Part shown: positions 20,812 to 28,868 of the stretch, piece by piece | Numbering within the stretch: position 1 is the first letter of the stretch | How the letters are laid out: each line of letters opens with the position of its first letter | NCBI RefSeq assembly: GCF_042677865.1 | Contig: NZ_JBHUDD010000156.1 | Location: 8,750-72,749, forward strand | DNA: 64,000 nt | Origin: Lutimaribacter salitolerans | GTDB lineage: Bacteria; Pseudomonadota; Alphaproteobacteria; Rhodobacterales; Rhodobacteraceae | Reading direction: 5' to 3' | Made by a program: the position numbers and the translations under genes | Notes under the pieces: model-generated | What the model was told of the DNA's origin: nothing | The model's database searches: none | What the model saw: the letters and a program-made list of their open reading frames with translations, nothing else

Positions 20812-21450
20812 TCACAGGCTGGCGGCTTGCCGCGCCAGGTTGGTGATCGCGTTCCACTCGGCATTTTCCACCAGCTTTTTCGGCGCGACCCAACTGCCGC
20901 CGACGCACAGCACATTGGGCAGCGACAGGTAATCGCGCACGGTGTCATGCCCGATGCCACCTGTGGGGCAGAACCGGATCTGCGGCAGGGGCGCCCCGAT
21001 GGCTTTCAAGGCGGGTGCGCCGCCGATGGCGCTGGCGGGAAAGAACTTCTGCACGGTGTAGCCGCGTTCCAGCAGCGCCATCGCCTCGGTCGCGGTGGCG
21101 GCGCCGGGCAGCAGCGGCAGGTCCGCGCCCTCGCAGGCGTCCAGCAGGCGGTCCGTGGCACCGGGAGAAACGGCGAAACGCGCGCCCGCCGCCTTGGCGG
21201 CGGCGACATCCGCAGGGGTCAGAACCGTGCCCGCACCCACGATACCGCCCGGCACGGTGGCCATGGCCGCGATCACCTCGAGCGCGGCGGGCGTGCGCAA
21301 CGTCACCTCCAGCACCGGCAGGCCCCCGGCGATCAGTGCGGCGGCCAGCGGGGCGGCCAGCGTCGCATCCTCGATCACGAGCACGGGGATCACCGGCGCG
21401 CGGCGGCAGAGGGCTTCGGTCTGCTGGCTGATCTGCGCGGGCGTCAGCAT
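20812..21450 (-). CDS. eda: KDPG/KHG aldolase
   Basis: 212 aa class I aldolase that splits 2-keto-3-deoxy-6-phosphogluconate into pyruvate and glyceraldehyde-3-phosphate, the last step of the Entner-Doudoroff pathway. TIM-barrel landmarks: PVLVIED at the N-terminus, VEVTLRTPAALE-type segment (LEVTLRTP) containing catalytic Glu, GAGTVLTP, and the Schiff-base Lys in QKFFPASAIGG. GGIG near the end binds phosphate. Its ATG overlaps the edd stop (TGATG), so the two are coupled. Confidence 0.95.
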   Translation of the reverse strand: MLTPAQISQQTEALCRRAPVIPVLVIEDATLAAPLAAALIAGGLPVLEVTLRTPAALEVIAAMATVPGGIVGAGTVLTPADVAAAKAAGARFAVSPGATDRLLDACEGADLPLLPGAATATEAMALLERGYTVQKFFPASAIGGAPALKAIGAPLPQIRFCPTGGIGHDTVRDYLSLPNVLCVGGSWVAPKKLVENAEWNAITNLARQAASL

Positions 21451-23255
21451 CAGACCACCACGCCCGCGCCGCTGCTGGCGGGGCCGACGGATCGGCGGAA
21501 GATCTCGAACAGCTCGCGCCCGATGCCGTGGTGATTGGCCGACAGGTCAGGGCTGGCAGAGGCGCGGTCGAGCGCACCCGGTGTCAGCAACTCAAGCGTG
21601 CCCTTGTGCGCGTCCAGCCGCAGCAGATCGCCGTCGCGCAGGCAGGCCAGCGGCCCGCCCGCCGCCGCCTCGGGGGCGACATGGATCGCCGATGGCACCT
21701 TGCCGCTGGCCCCCGACATGCGCCCGTCGGTCACCAGCGCCACCTTGTGCCCGCGCCCCTGCACCACGCCCAAGGGGGGCATCAGCCCGTGCAGTTCGGG
21801 CATGCCGTTGGCCTGCGGGCCCTGAAACCGGACCACCACGATCACGTCGCGGTCCAGCTCGCCCGCCCTGAATGCGGCCTTGACTGCATCCTGGGTGTCG
21901 AACACGCGGGCCGGGGCCTCGATCACATGGGCCTGTTCCGAGATGGCGGATGTCTTGATGATCGCCTCGCCCAGATTGCCATGCAGGTGGATCAACCCGC
22001 CTGCGGGCTGGAACGGGTCGCTGGCGGGGCGCAGGATCTTGTCGTTCAGGCTGTGGCCCGTGCCGGGTGACCAGTGCAGGCGGTCGCCGTCAAGCCGCGG
22101 CTCGTAGGTATAGCGCGACAGGCCGGGGCCGGCGGCGGTCTGCACATCCTCGTGCAGCAGACCGGCATCGAGCAGTTGCGCGATCAGATAGCCAAGCCCG
22201 CCCGCCGCGTGGAAGTGATTCACATCGGCCAGCGAGTTGGGATAGACCCGCGCCAGCAAGGGCGTGACTGCCGACAGATCGGCGAAATCCTGCGGCAACA
22301 GGTCGATCCCCGCCGCGCGGGCCATGGCGGGCAGGTGGATCACCAGATTGGTCGATCCACCCGTGGCCATCAGCCCCACGATCCCGTTCACGAAGGCGCG
22401 TTCGTCCAGCACGTCGCAGACCGGGGTATATTCCTCTCCCAGAGCGGTGATCGCCAGCGCGCGCTGCGCACCCGCGCGGGTCAGCGCCGTGCGCAGCGGC
22501 GTGCCGGGGTTGACGAAGGAGGTGCCGGGCAGGTGCAGGCCCATGAACTCCATCAGCATCTGGTTGGAATTGGCCGTGCCGTAAAAGGTGCAGGTGCCTG
22601 GGCCGTGATAGCTGTCCATCTCGGCCTTCATCAGGGTGGCGCGGTCAACCTCGCCTGCGGCGAACTGCTGGCGGATGCGGGCCTTTTCGTCGTTGGGCAG
22701 GCCGCTGGTCATCGGACCGGCGGGCATGAACACCGCCGGCACATGACCAAAGGTGGCCGCCGCGATCACCAGACCCGGCACGATCTTGTCGCACACGCTC
22801 AGATAGACCGCAGCATCAAAGGTGTTGTGCGACATCGCCACCCCGGCGGCCAGCGCGATCACATCGCGCGAGAACAGCGACAGCTCCATCCCCGGCTGGC
22901 TTTGGGTGACACCGTCGCACATGGCCGGCACGCCGCCCGCAACCTGCGCGGTGCCCCCCGCATCCCGCGCGGCGGCGCGGATCAGCTCGGGGTAGGTTTC
23001 GAACGGCTGATGCGCCGAGAGCATGTCGTTATAGGCGGTCACGATCCCCAGATGCGGGGCCTGATCGGTGGCCAGCGCCTGCTGATCGGGGCCGGTGGCG
23101 GCGTAGGCATGGGCCTGATTGGAACACCCCAGATGCCCGCGTGCCGGGCCATCCCGCCCGGCCTGGCGCATCCGCGCCAAGTAGGCGCTGCGCCGGGCGG
23201 CGCTGCGTTCGATGATCCTGTCGGTGACCTGTGCCACGGTGTCGTTCAGTGCCAT
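21450..23255 (-). CDS. edd: phosphogluconate dehydratase
   Basis: 601 aa, normal length for Edd. [4Fe-4S] dehydratase of the IlvD/Edd family that converts 6-phosphogluconate to KDPG. Family landmarks: GHLGCSNQAHAY, MCDGVTQSQPGMELSLFSRD, LSVCDKIVPGL (iron-sulfur cysteine), FYGTANSNQMLMEF and GMPELHGLMPPLG. The edd-eda pair, as the main sugar route, is typical of roseobacters, which usually lack phosphofructokinase. A promoter with a built-in operator dyad lies at 23281-23309. Cytoplasmic. Confidence 0.96.
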   Translation of the reverse strand: MALNDTVAQVTDRIIERSAARRSAYLARMRQAGRDGPARGHLGCSNQAHAYAATGPDQQALATDQAPHLGIVTAYNDMLSAHQPFETYPELIRAAARDAGGTAQVAGGVPAMCDGVTQSQPGMELSLFSRDVIALAAGVAMSHNTFDAAVYLSVCDKIVPGLVIAAATFGHVPAVFMPAGPMTSGLPNDEKARIRQQFAAGEVDRATLMKAEMDSYHGPGTCTFYGTANSNQMLMEFMGLHLPGTSFVNPGTPLRTALTRAGAQRALAITALGEEYTPVCDVLDERAFVNGIVGLMATGGSTNLVIHLPAMARAAGIDLLPQDFADLSAVTPLLARVYPNSLADVNHFHAAGGLGYLIAQLLDAGLLHEDVQTAAGPGLSRYTYEPRLDGDRLHWSPGTGHSLNDKILRPASDPFQPAGGLIHLHGNLGEAIIKTSAISEQAHVIEAPARVFDTQDAVKAAFRAGELDRDVIVVVRFQGPQANGMPELHGLMPPLGVVQGRGHKVALVTDGRMSGASGKVPSAIHVAPEAAAGGPLACLRDGDLLRLDAHKGTLELLTPGALDRASASPDLSANHHGIGRELFEIFRRSVGPASSGAGVVV

Positions 23256-23280
23256 GTCGCCCCCTGACGTCTTCGCTCCA

Positions 23281-23309
23281 GATATATGTCGTTAGCGATA
23301 ACGCCGCAA
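23281..23309 (-). promoter_or_regulatory. edd-eda promoter with LacI/GntR-type operator between -35 and -10
   Basis: On the minus strand TTGCGG (23304-23309) and TATATC (23281-23286) are spaced by 17 bases. Inside the spacer lies GTTAGCGATAAC (23291-23302, plus strand), a near-perfect dyad of the LacI-family kind and close to sites of E. coli GntR. A repressor bound there would block RNA polymerase directly. It probably answers to gluconate or KDPG pathway sugars. No regulator gene is adjacent. Confidence 0.55.
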
Positions 23310-23434
23310 CCGCGCTGCCACGGGCCTGCCGCCACAAACCCGCGCAATCGTCCCCATTGTGTCCCATTCATGCCCCAATCCGATGTCAGTTTCGTGATCA
23401 ATGATACGGGCAGACCGCCCATCGGAGGACGAGT

Positions 23435-24091
23435 ATGAAGCATGTTCGCATAATCACGGCACTGGTCCTGGGCCTGAGCGTTTCGGCCTGTGCCTCATTC
23501 GAAACCGCCACACGCAACGCTCCGCTGGAAAGCGCCACGGCGCTGGCGGCCAAGCTGCCTTCGGCGGCGGTGCAGTCGTTTGCGGTGCAATCCTATAAGG
23601 TCAAGGTGCCGCGCAGCCTGCGGGTGAGCGAGGCCAATACCTATTATCCCCTGGGCGACATCGTCTGGCGCGGTGATCCCATCGGCGACCGCCACGCCCA
23701 GATCGGCGAGATCTTCATCACCAGCATGTCGCAGGCAATTGACGGCGCGCAGGGTGCGCTGCCGGTCGATGCCGAGATCGTGCTGAAGCGGTTTCACGCG
23801 CTGACGGAAAAGACCCGCTATACCGTCGGCGGGGTGCATTCCATCGCGTTCGACCTGATCCTGCGCGATCCCGAAACCGGGCTGGAGGTTGTGCCGCCGC
23901 GTACAATCCGCGCTGATCTGAAAGCCTATGGCGGATCCAAGGCCATCGCCGCCGAGCAGCAGGGCATCACGCAGAAGGTGCGCATCACCCAGCATCTGGA
24001 GAATGTTCTGCGGTCTGAACTGGCCGAACCCGGCTCTGCCCCCGAGGGTGTGACGCAATTGGTGGCCGGGCTCGAGGTCAATCCGATCTGA
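23435..24091 (+). CDS. conserved outer-membrane-type lipoprotein, unknown function
   Basis: 218 aa. Lipobox: MKHVRIITALVLGLSVSACA, with the lipidated Cys at residue 19-20 and no Asp at +2, so it should be sorted to the outer membrane. The mature domain is mixed alpha/beta (SFAVQSYKVKVPRSLRVSE, DAEIVLKRFHALTEKTRYTV) and I recall similar uncharacterised lipoproteins in Rhodobacteraceae. GAGGACGAGT precedes the ATG. It is followed on the same strand by an RNA methyltransferase 37 bases on, which may be co-transcribed. No enzymatic motif visible. Confidence 0.75.
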   Translation: MKHVRIITALVLGLSVSACASFETATRNAPLESATALAAKLPSAAVQSFAVQSYKVKVPRSLRVSEANTYYPLGDIVWRGDPIGDRHAQIGEIFITSMSQAIDGAQGALPVDAEIVLKRFHALTEKTRYTVGGVHSIAFDLILRDPETGLEVVPPRTIRADLKAYGGSKAIAAEQQGITQKVRITQHLENVLRSELAEPGSAPEGVTQLVAGLEVNPI

Positions 24092-24128
24092 TCTTTCCCC
24101 CGCGAACGAACGGCAGTAAGAGGGCAGC

Positions 24129-25325
24129 ATGACGCTGTCCTCTTTTCCCGTGATCCGCCTGAAACCCAAATCGAACGCCCGCGCCATACGGCACGGCGCG
24201 CCTTGGGTCTATGACAACGAACTGGTCATCGACCGGCGCACCAGGGGGCTGACGCCTGGCAGCATTGCGGTGCTGGAGGATGCCGAGCGCGCGCCGATGG
24301 CTCTGGTCGCGGTGAACCCCAATTCGCGCATCTTTGCCCGCGTGCTGGATCGCGACCTGAGCGCGGTGATCGACCGCGACTGGCTGGTGGCGCGGCTGGC
24401 ACGGGCGCAGGAGATGCGTGCGCGGCTGTTCGATGCACCCTATTATCGCCTGATCCACGCCGAGGCCGATGGCCTGCCGGGCGTGGTGATCGACCGGTTC
24501 GGGGATGCGGCGGTGATCCAGCCCAACGCGGCCTGGGCCGATGTGCTGCTGGACGATCTGGCGCAGGCGCTGGTGCAGGTGACGGGCGTGACGACCGTGC
24601 TCAAGAACGCAGGCGGACGCGCGCGCAGCCTGGAAGGGTTGGACGAGGACAGTGCGGTGCTGGTCGGGCAGGCCCCGGATGCGCCGGTGGCGGTGCCGAT
24701 GAACGGCGCCACCTACATGGCCGATCTGACGGGCGGGCAGAAAACCGGCCTGTTCTATGACCAGCGGCCCAACCACGCCTTTGCCGCGCGGCTGGCGCAG
24801 GGCGCGCGGGTGCTGGATGTATTCTCCCACGTGGGCGGCTTTGCGCTGGCCAGCCTGGCGGCGGGCGCGGATCACGCGCTGGCGGTCGATGGCTCGGACC
24901 CGGCGCTGGCCTTGGCGCGCGAGGGCGCGCAGGCGGGCGGCGTGTCTGACCGGTTCGAGACCCGCAAGGGCGATGCGTTCGACGTGATGGCCGCGCTGGC
25001 CGAAGAGGGCGCACAGTTCGATTTGGTGATCTGTGACCCGCCCGCCTTTGCGCCATCGAAACAGGCGCTGGAGGCCGGGTTGCGTGCGTACGAGCGCGTG
25101 GCGCGGCTGGCTGCCGGGCTGGTGGCTCCGGGGGGCTATCTTGGCCTGTGTTCCTGCTCGCATGCGGTCGATCTGGCCGCGTTCCGCGTGGCGTGCAATC
25201 GCGGCATCGGGCGGGCCGGGCGGCAGGGGCAGATCATCCACACCGGCTTTGCCGGAGCGGACCATCCGCTGATGCCGCAACTGGCCGAAAGCGGGTATCT
25301 CAAGGCGCTGTTCTACCGCCTATGA
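24129..25325 (+). CDS. class I SAM-dependent 23S rRNA (cytosine) methyltransferase, RlmI-like
   Basis: 398 aa. N-terminal PUA-like RNA-binding domain (about 8-80, HGAPWVYDNEL), then the RlmI/RlmK signature TGLFYDQRPNH. The Rossmann methyltransferase domain has VLDVFSHVGGFAL (SAM-binding motif I) and VICDPPAFAPSK (catalytic motif IV), with a Cys in GLCSCSH. Family enzymes form 5-methylcytidine in 23S rRNA. Its stop overlaps the start of a PIN-domain gene (ATGA). Target base is not provable from sequence. Confidence 0.88.
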   Translation: MTLSSFPVIRLKPKSNARAIRHGAPWVYDNELVIDRRTRGLTPGSIAVLEDAERAPMALVAVNPNSRIFARVLDRDLSAVIDRDWLVARLARAQEMRARLFDAPYYRLIHAEADGLPGVVIDRFGDAAVIQPNAAWADVLLDDLAQALVQVTGVTTVLKNAGGRARSLEGLDEDSAVLVGQAPDAPVAVPMNGATYMADLTGGQKTGLFYDQRPNHAFAARLAQGARVLDVFSHVGGFALASLAAGADHALAVDGSDPALALAREGAQAGGVSDRFETRKGDAFDVMAALAEEGAQFDLVICDPPAFAPSKQALEAGLRAYERVARLAAGLVAPGGYLGLCSCSHAVDLAAFRVACNRGIGRAGRQGQIIHTGFAGADHPLMPQLAESGYLKALFYRL

Positions 25326-25864
25326 AGGTGCTGCTGGACACCTGTGTTCTGTATCCCACCGTGATGCGCGAGATGCTTTTGGGCGTGGCCGGGCAGGGCG
25401 CGTTCACGCCCTTGTGGTCTGAGCGGATTCTCGAGGAATGGGCCCGCGCCGCGCGCAAGCTGGGACCGGGCGGCGAGGCGCAGGCGCGCGCCGAAGTGGC
25501 GCAGGTCAGCGCGCGATGGCCGGATGCTGCGGTGTCGGCCCAGCCGGGCCTTGAGGCGCGTCTGTGGCTGCCCGACAGGAACGACGTGCATGTGCTGGCC
25601 GCTGCCATCGCGGGGCATGCGGATATCATCGTGACGCTGAACAACAGCGACTTTCCGCGACATATCCTTGCCGAAGAGGGGCTGACCCGCGCCGACCCGG
25701 ACGGGTTTCTTCTGGGTCTGTGGCAGGCGAACCCGGACATGGTGGCCCATGTCGGCGCGCGCGTGCTGGACGAGGCGCGCCGGTTGTCGGGCGAAGACTG
25801 GGGCATCCGGCGGCTGATGAAAAAGGCGCGGCTGCCAAGGGTGGGCAAGGCGCTGGCGGCTTAG
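25322..25864 (+). CDS. PIN-domain protein (putative ribonuclease) coupled to the rRNA methyltransferase
   Basis: 180 aa starting MKVLLDTCVLYPTVMREMLL, with an ATGA overlap with the upstream gene. PIN-like metal-dependent nuclease fold: first acidic residue Asp6 and a later acidic cluster in LPDRNDVHVLAAAI and TLNNSDFP, matching the PIN_3 group. PIN proteins are mostly toxins of VapBC systems, but no antitoxin gene is next to it. Translational coupling to an rRNA methyltransferase suggests a housekeeping RNA-processing role; that is inference. Convergent with the M48 protease gene, whose end overlaps by 4 bases. Confidence 0.78.
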   Translation: MKVLLDTCVLYPTVMREMLLGVAGQGAFTPLWSERILEEWARAARKLGPGGEAQARAEVAQVSARWPDAAVSAQPGLEARLWLPDRNDVHVLAAAIAGHADIIVTLNNSDFPRHILAEEGLTRADPDGFLLGLWQANPDMVAHVGARVLDEARRLSGEDWGIRRLMKKARLPRVGKALAA

Positions 25865-26610
25865 GTCGGCAGGCCCCAGTTCGCCTCGTGGCGTTCGATG
25901 GCTGCGATGCGGTCCTTGGTGGGCGGGTGCGACATCAGCCATGCGGGCATGACGCCCGAGCGGGAATTGGTCAGCGCCTCAAGCTTTTCGAACAGTGATT
26001 TCTGCGGATCGGTGCCGATCCCGGTCTTGACCAGCAGGGCCGAGGCGTATTCATCCGCCTCGTATTCATCGCTGCGGCTGAGTTTCGCGGCCAGCATGCT
26101 GGTCAGCATGTTGGCGATCCAAACGCCGACGCCCGGAATGATCCGCACCAGCACCATCGCCAGCGCGGTGCGCAGGGCGTTCTGCCCCGAAAAGTCGATC
26201 ATCCGGCGGCGGGCATGGCCCAGGGCGACATGGCCCAACTCATGCGCGATGACGCTGGCCATTTCCTCGGCAGACACCTCGCCCTGTCGAAATTTCTGGT
26301 AAAATCCGCGGGTTATGAAGATGCGCCCGTCGGGTGCGGCCAGCCCGTTGATTGGCTCGATCTCGTACAGATGCACCTTGACGCGCGGGATTTCCAGCGC
26401 GGCGGCCATGCGGTCAAGCATCGGCGCAAGGGTCGGATCGACCAGCTCGGATGACCGCGAATTGAGTTCGGACTGGGTGCGCCAGACCGAAAAGCGGTAC
26501 ATCACGAAGCCATAGATCAGGGCCAGAAGGATCGGGGTGAATTTCAACATGTCCCAGATATGGGGCGGTTTGCGCGGCGCGGCAAGCGGTGGGTTGTCAC
26601 GGATGGGCAA
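25861..26610 (-). CDS. M48-family membrane metallopeptidase
   Basis: 249 aa from 26610, or 229 aa from an internal ATG at 26550 (MLKFTPILLALIYGFVMY), which would place the membrane anchor at the very N-terminus; I cannot decide. The zinc motif is HELGH in SVIAHELGHVALGHA, with a downstream Glu in SRSDEYEADEYA as third ligand. M48 enzymes (HtpX, BepA and relatives) degrade misfolded membrane or envelope proteins. A second hydrophobic stretch lies near residue 165-185. Neighbours do not form an obvious operon. Confidence 0.88.
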   Translation of the reverse strand: MPIRDNPPLAAPRKPPHIWDMLKFTPILLALIYGFVMYRFSVWRTQSELNSRSSELVDPTLAPMLDRMAAALEIPRVKVHLYEIEPINGLAAPDGRIFITRGFYQKFRQGEVSAEEMASVIAHELGHVALGHARRRMIDFSGQNALRTALAMVLVRIIPGVGVWIANMLTSMLAAKLSRSDEYEADEYASALLVKTGIGTDPQKSLFEKLEALTNSRSGVMPAWLMSHPPTKDRIAAIERHEANWGLPT

Positions 26611-26651
26611 ACACGGTTAATTACGCGCTGATTTGGCGAAAGGGGCCGGGC

Positions 26652-27395
26652 ATGGCGCAAGCGTACGAACTGGATCAGGGCTTTGGCGACGGGCTGCGGC
26701 TGGGCCTGATCGTGCTGTCCACCGATGAAAGCCTTGAGAACGAGGCGCGGACGGTGCTGGCGGGGCGGCCTGTCAGCCTGCTGCACGCGCGGATTCCGGC
26801 CCAGCCGGACGTGACGCCCGACGCCCTGCGCCGCATGGCCGACGAGATGACGACCACCGCCGCACGGCTGCCCAAAGGGCTGGACGTGATCGGCTATGGC
26901 TGCACGAGTGCCTCTACGATCATCGGACCCGAGCGGGTCAAGTCATTGATTCAAGAGGCACATCCCGGGGTTGGGGTGTCCGATCCGATCAGCGCGGTGT
27001 CCGCCGCGCTGAAGGCCCTGGGGGTCGGCAAGATCGGCTATGCATCGCCCTATGTCCAAAGCGTGACCGCACCGATGCGGGCGTTTCTGGCCGAGCGGGG
27101 CATCGACACGGTGGCCGAGGCCAGTTTCGATCAGGCAGACGATTACACTGTCGCCCGGATTGCCGAAGGATCGACTCGCAACATGCTGGAAAACCTGGCG
27201 AAAAACGACGATGCCGAAGGGTTCTTCACAAGCTGCACCAATCTGCGCACCTTTGGCATCATCGACGAGGTCGAGGCTGCAACGGGCCGTCCGGTGGTCA
27301 GTTCGAACCAGGCGCTGCTGTGGCACATGCTGCAACTGGCAGGCGTGGATGCGCGCGGCTGGGGGCCGGGGCGGCTGTTTCAGACGGCGGCCTGA
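26652..27395 (+). CDS. Asp/Glu racemase superfamily enzyme (maleate isomerase/arylmalonate decarboxylase-like)
   Basis: 247 aa from the ATG at 26652. The two catalytic cysteines of the superfamily are visible, in VIGYGCTSASTIIGP and FTSCTNLRTFGIIDE. The pattern resembles maleate cis-trans isomerase and arylmalonate decarboxylase more than true racemases. The reaction would pass through a Cys-based enediolate or thioester step. The gene lies alone; its downstream gap holds a copy of the ATGCAC repeat. Substrate unknown. Confidence 0.8.
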   Translation: MAQAYELDQGFGDGLRLGLIVLSTDESLENEARTVLAGRPVSLLHARIPAQPDVTPDALRRMADEMTTTAARLPKGLDVIGYGCTSASTIIGPERVKSLIQEAHPGVGVSDPISAVSAALKALGVGKIGYASPYVQSVTAPMRAFLAERGIDTVAEASFDQADDYTVARIAEGSTRNMLENLAKNDDAEGFFTSCTNLRTFGIIDEVEAATGRPVVSSNQALLWHMLQLAGVDARGWGPGRLFQTAA

Positions 27396-27411
27396 CCGCC
27401 CGGAAAGAGCC

Positions 27412-27450
27412 ATGCACCGGGCATGCACAATCCATGCACATGGCATGCAT
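27412..27450 (+). repeat. ATGCAY-phased interspersed repeat, copy B
   Basis: ATGCAC at 27412, 27423 and 27434 and ATGCAT at 27445: four cores exactly 11 bases apart. It begins 17 bases after the stop of the preceding gene, between two convergent genes, so it is not a promoter element. The sequence following it resembles that following copy D (54317). Confidence 0.7.
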
Positions 27451-27501
27451 ATGCGGGACGCCGTGTTGGATCGGAAAATCGCTGCGGTCTGACCGCCCGG
27501 T

Positions 27502-28686
27502 TCAGCGTGTCAGCGACTTCATGCCCTGCTCGATTCCCGACAGGGTCATCGGCACCATGCGATCCTCGAAGATCTCGCGGATCATGCCGACCGAATGGGT
27601 ATAGCCCCAGTATTTCTCGGGCACCGGGTTGATCCACAGGTGATCGGGCCACTGGTCGCGGGCGCGTTGCAGCCAGACCTGACCGGATTCGGGATTCCAG
27701 TGTTCATTGGCCCCGCCGGGATAGGCGATTTCATAGGGTGACATGCTGGCGTCACCCACGAAGATGCATTTGTAATCCGAGCCGTAGGTGTGCAGCACGT
27801 CCCATGTGGGTATCTGCGCATCCCAGCGGCGGCGGTTGTCGCGCCAGACGCCTTCGTACAGGCAGTTGTGGAAGTAGTAGTATTCCATGTGTTTGAATTC
27901 GGAACGCGCGGCGCTGAACAGCTCCTCGACCACCTTGATATGGGGGTCCATGCTGCCGCCCACGTCCAGAAACAACAGCACCTTGACCGCATTGCGCCGC
28001 TCTGGCCGCGTCTTGACGTCAAGATATCCGTGCTCGGCGGTGGCGCGGATGGTGCCATCCAGATCCAGCTCGTCATGGGCCCCGTCGCGCGCCCAGCGGC
28101 GCAGGCGTTTCAGGGCCACCTTGATGTTGCGGGTGCCAAGCTCGACGCTGTCATCGAGGTTCTTGAACTCGCGCTTGTCCCAGACCTTGACCGCGCGCTG
28201 GTGGCGGGATTTCTCCTGCCCGATGCGCACGCCTTCGGGGTTGTAGCCATGCGCGCCAAAGGGGCTGGTGCCGGCGGTGCCGATCCACTTGTTGCCGCCC
28301 TGGTGGCGGCCCTGTTGTTCCTTGAGCCGCTCTTTCAGCGTCTCCATCAGCTTGTCGAAGCCCCCCAGCGCCTCGATCTCGCGCTTTTCCTCGTCGCTCA
28401 GGTGCTTTTCGGCCATCTTTTCCAGCCAGTCGGCGGGGATGTCCACGGCATTCAGCACATCGCCAAGCTGGATATCCTCGAGCCCCTTGAAGGTGGCGGC
28501 AAAGGCGCGGTCGAACTTGTCGAGGTTGCGTTCGTCTTTGACCATCACGGTGCGCGAAAGGTAGTAGAACCCTTCGACGTCATAGGTGACCAGACCCGAT
28601 TTCATGCCTTCGAGAAAGGCCAGGTATTCCCGCAGGGTCACGGGAATGTCGGCTTTGCGCAGGTTTTCGAAGAATGGCAGGAACAT
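27502..28686 (-). CDS. VWA-domain protein, CoxE-like
   Basis: 394 aa. A C-terminal von Willebrand A domain starts near residue 240 with the metal-ion-dependent adhesion motif DVGGS in KVLLFLDVGGSMDPHI. The N-terminal part (about 1-230) is CoxE-like. CoxE/YehP-type VWA proteins act with MoxR AAA+ ATPases as chaperone pairs that mature metalloenzymes or complexes. A MoxR gene on the same strand lies 1.9 kb upstream, with a DUF2927 gene and a tiny membrane protein between. Target complex is unknown. Confidence 0.85.
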   Translation of the reverse strand: MFLPFFENLRKADIPVTLREYLAFLEGMKSGLVTYDVEGFYYLSRTVMVKDERNLDKFDRAFAATFKGLEDIQLGDVLNAVDIPADWLEKMAEKHLSDEEKREIEALGGFDKLMETLKERLKEQQGRHQGGNKWIGTAGTSPFGAHGYNPEGVRIGQEKSRHQRAVKVWDKREFKNLDDSVELGTRNIKVALKRLRRWARDGAHDELDLDGTIRATAEHGYLDVKTRPERRNAVKVLLFLDVGGSMDPHIKVVEELFSAARSEFKHMEYYYFHNCLYEGVWRDNRRRWDAQIPTWDVLHTYGSDYKCIFVGDASMSPYEIAYPGGANEHWNPESGQVWLQRARDQWPDHLWINPVPEKYWGYTHSVGMIREIFEDRMVPMTLSGIEQGMKSLTR

Positions 28687-28690
28687 GGTA

Positions 28691-28858
28691 TCAGAGCGAT
28701 GCGCGGTGAATGAAAATCGTCAGGAACAGCGCGATGATCACGAAAAGAATCCCGTAGCCGGCGGCGTATTGCGCGATATCCAGCGCCTTGCCCTTGCGTC
28801 GTATGGCAACCATTGCACCATACGTCGCGCCCAACAGCGCGCCAGCCAATACGATCAT
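28691..28858 (-). CDS. 55-aa small membrane protein
   Basis: Small ORF from an ATG at 28858 (preceded by GAGGCTTGAAGA) to a TGA at 28691-28693. Two hydrophobic helices (MIVLAGALLGATYGAMVA at 1-18 and GYGILFVIIALFLTIFIH at 34-51) are joined by a short basic loop (IRRKGKALDIAQ), giving a hairpin membrane protein. It starts 11 bases after the DUF2927 stop and ends 5 bases before the VWA start, a tight operon. Easily missed by gene finders because of size. Function unknown. Confidence 0.8.
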   Translation of the reverse strand: MIVLAGALLGATYGAMVAIRRKGKALDIAQYAAGYGILFVIIALFLTIFIHRASL

Positions 28859-28868
28859 TCTTCAAGCC

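Noticed and set aside
23281..23302. FNR- or CRP-type site at the edd promoter
   Set aside because: GTTAGCGATAAC does not fit TTGAT-N4-ATCAA or TGTGA-N6-TCACA; a LacI-family operator is the better reading.
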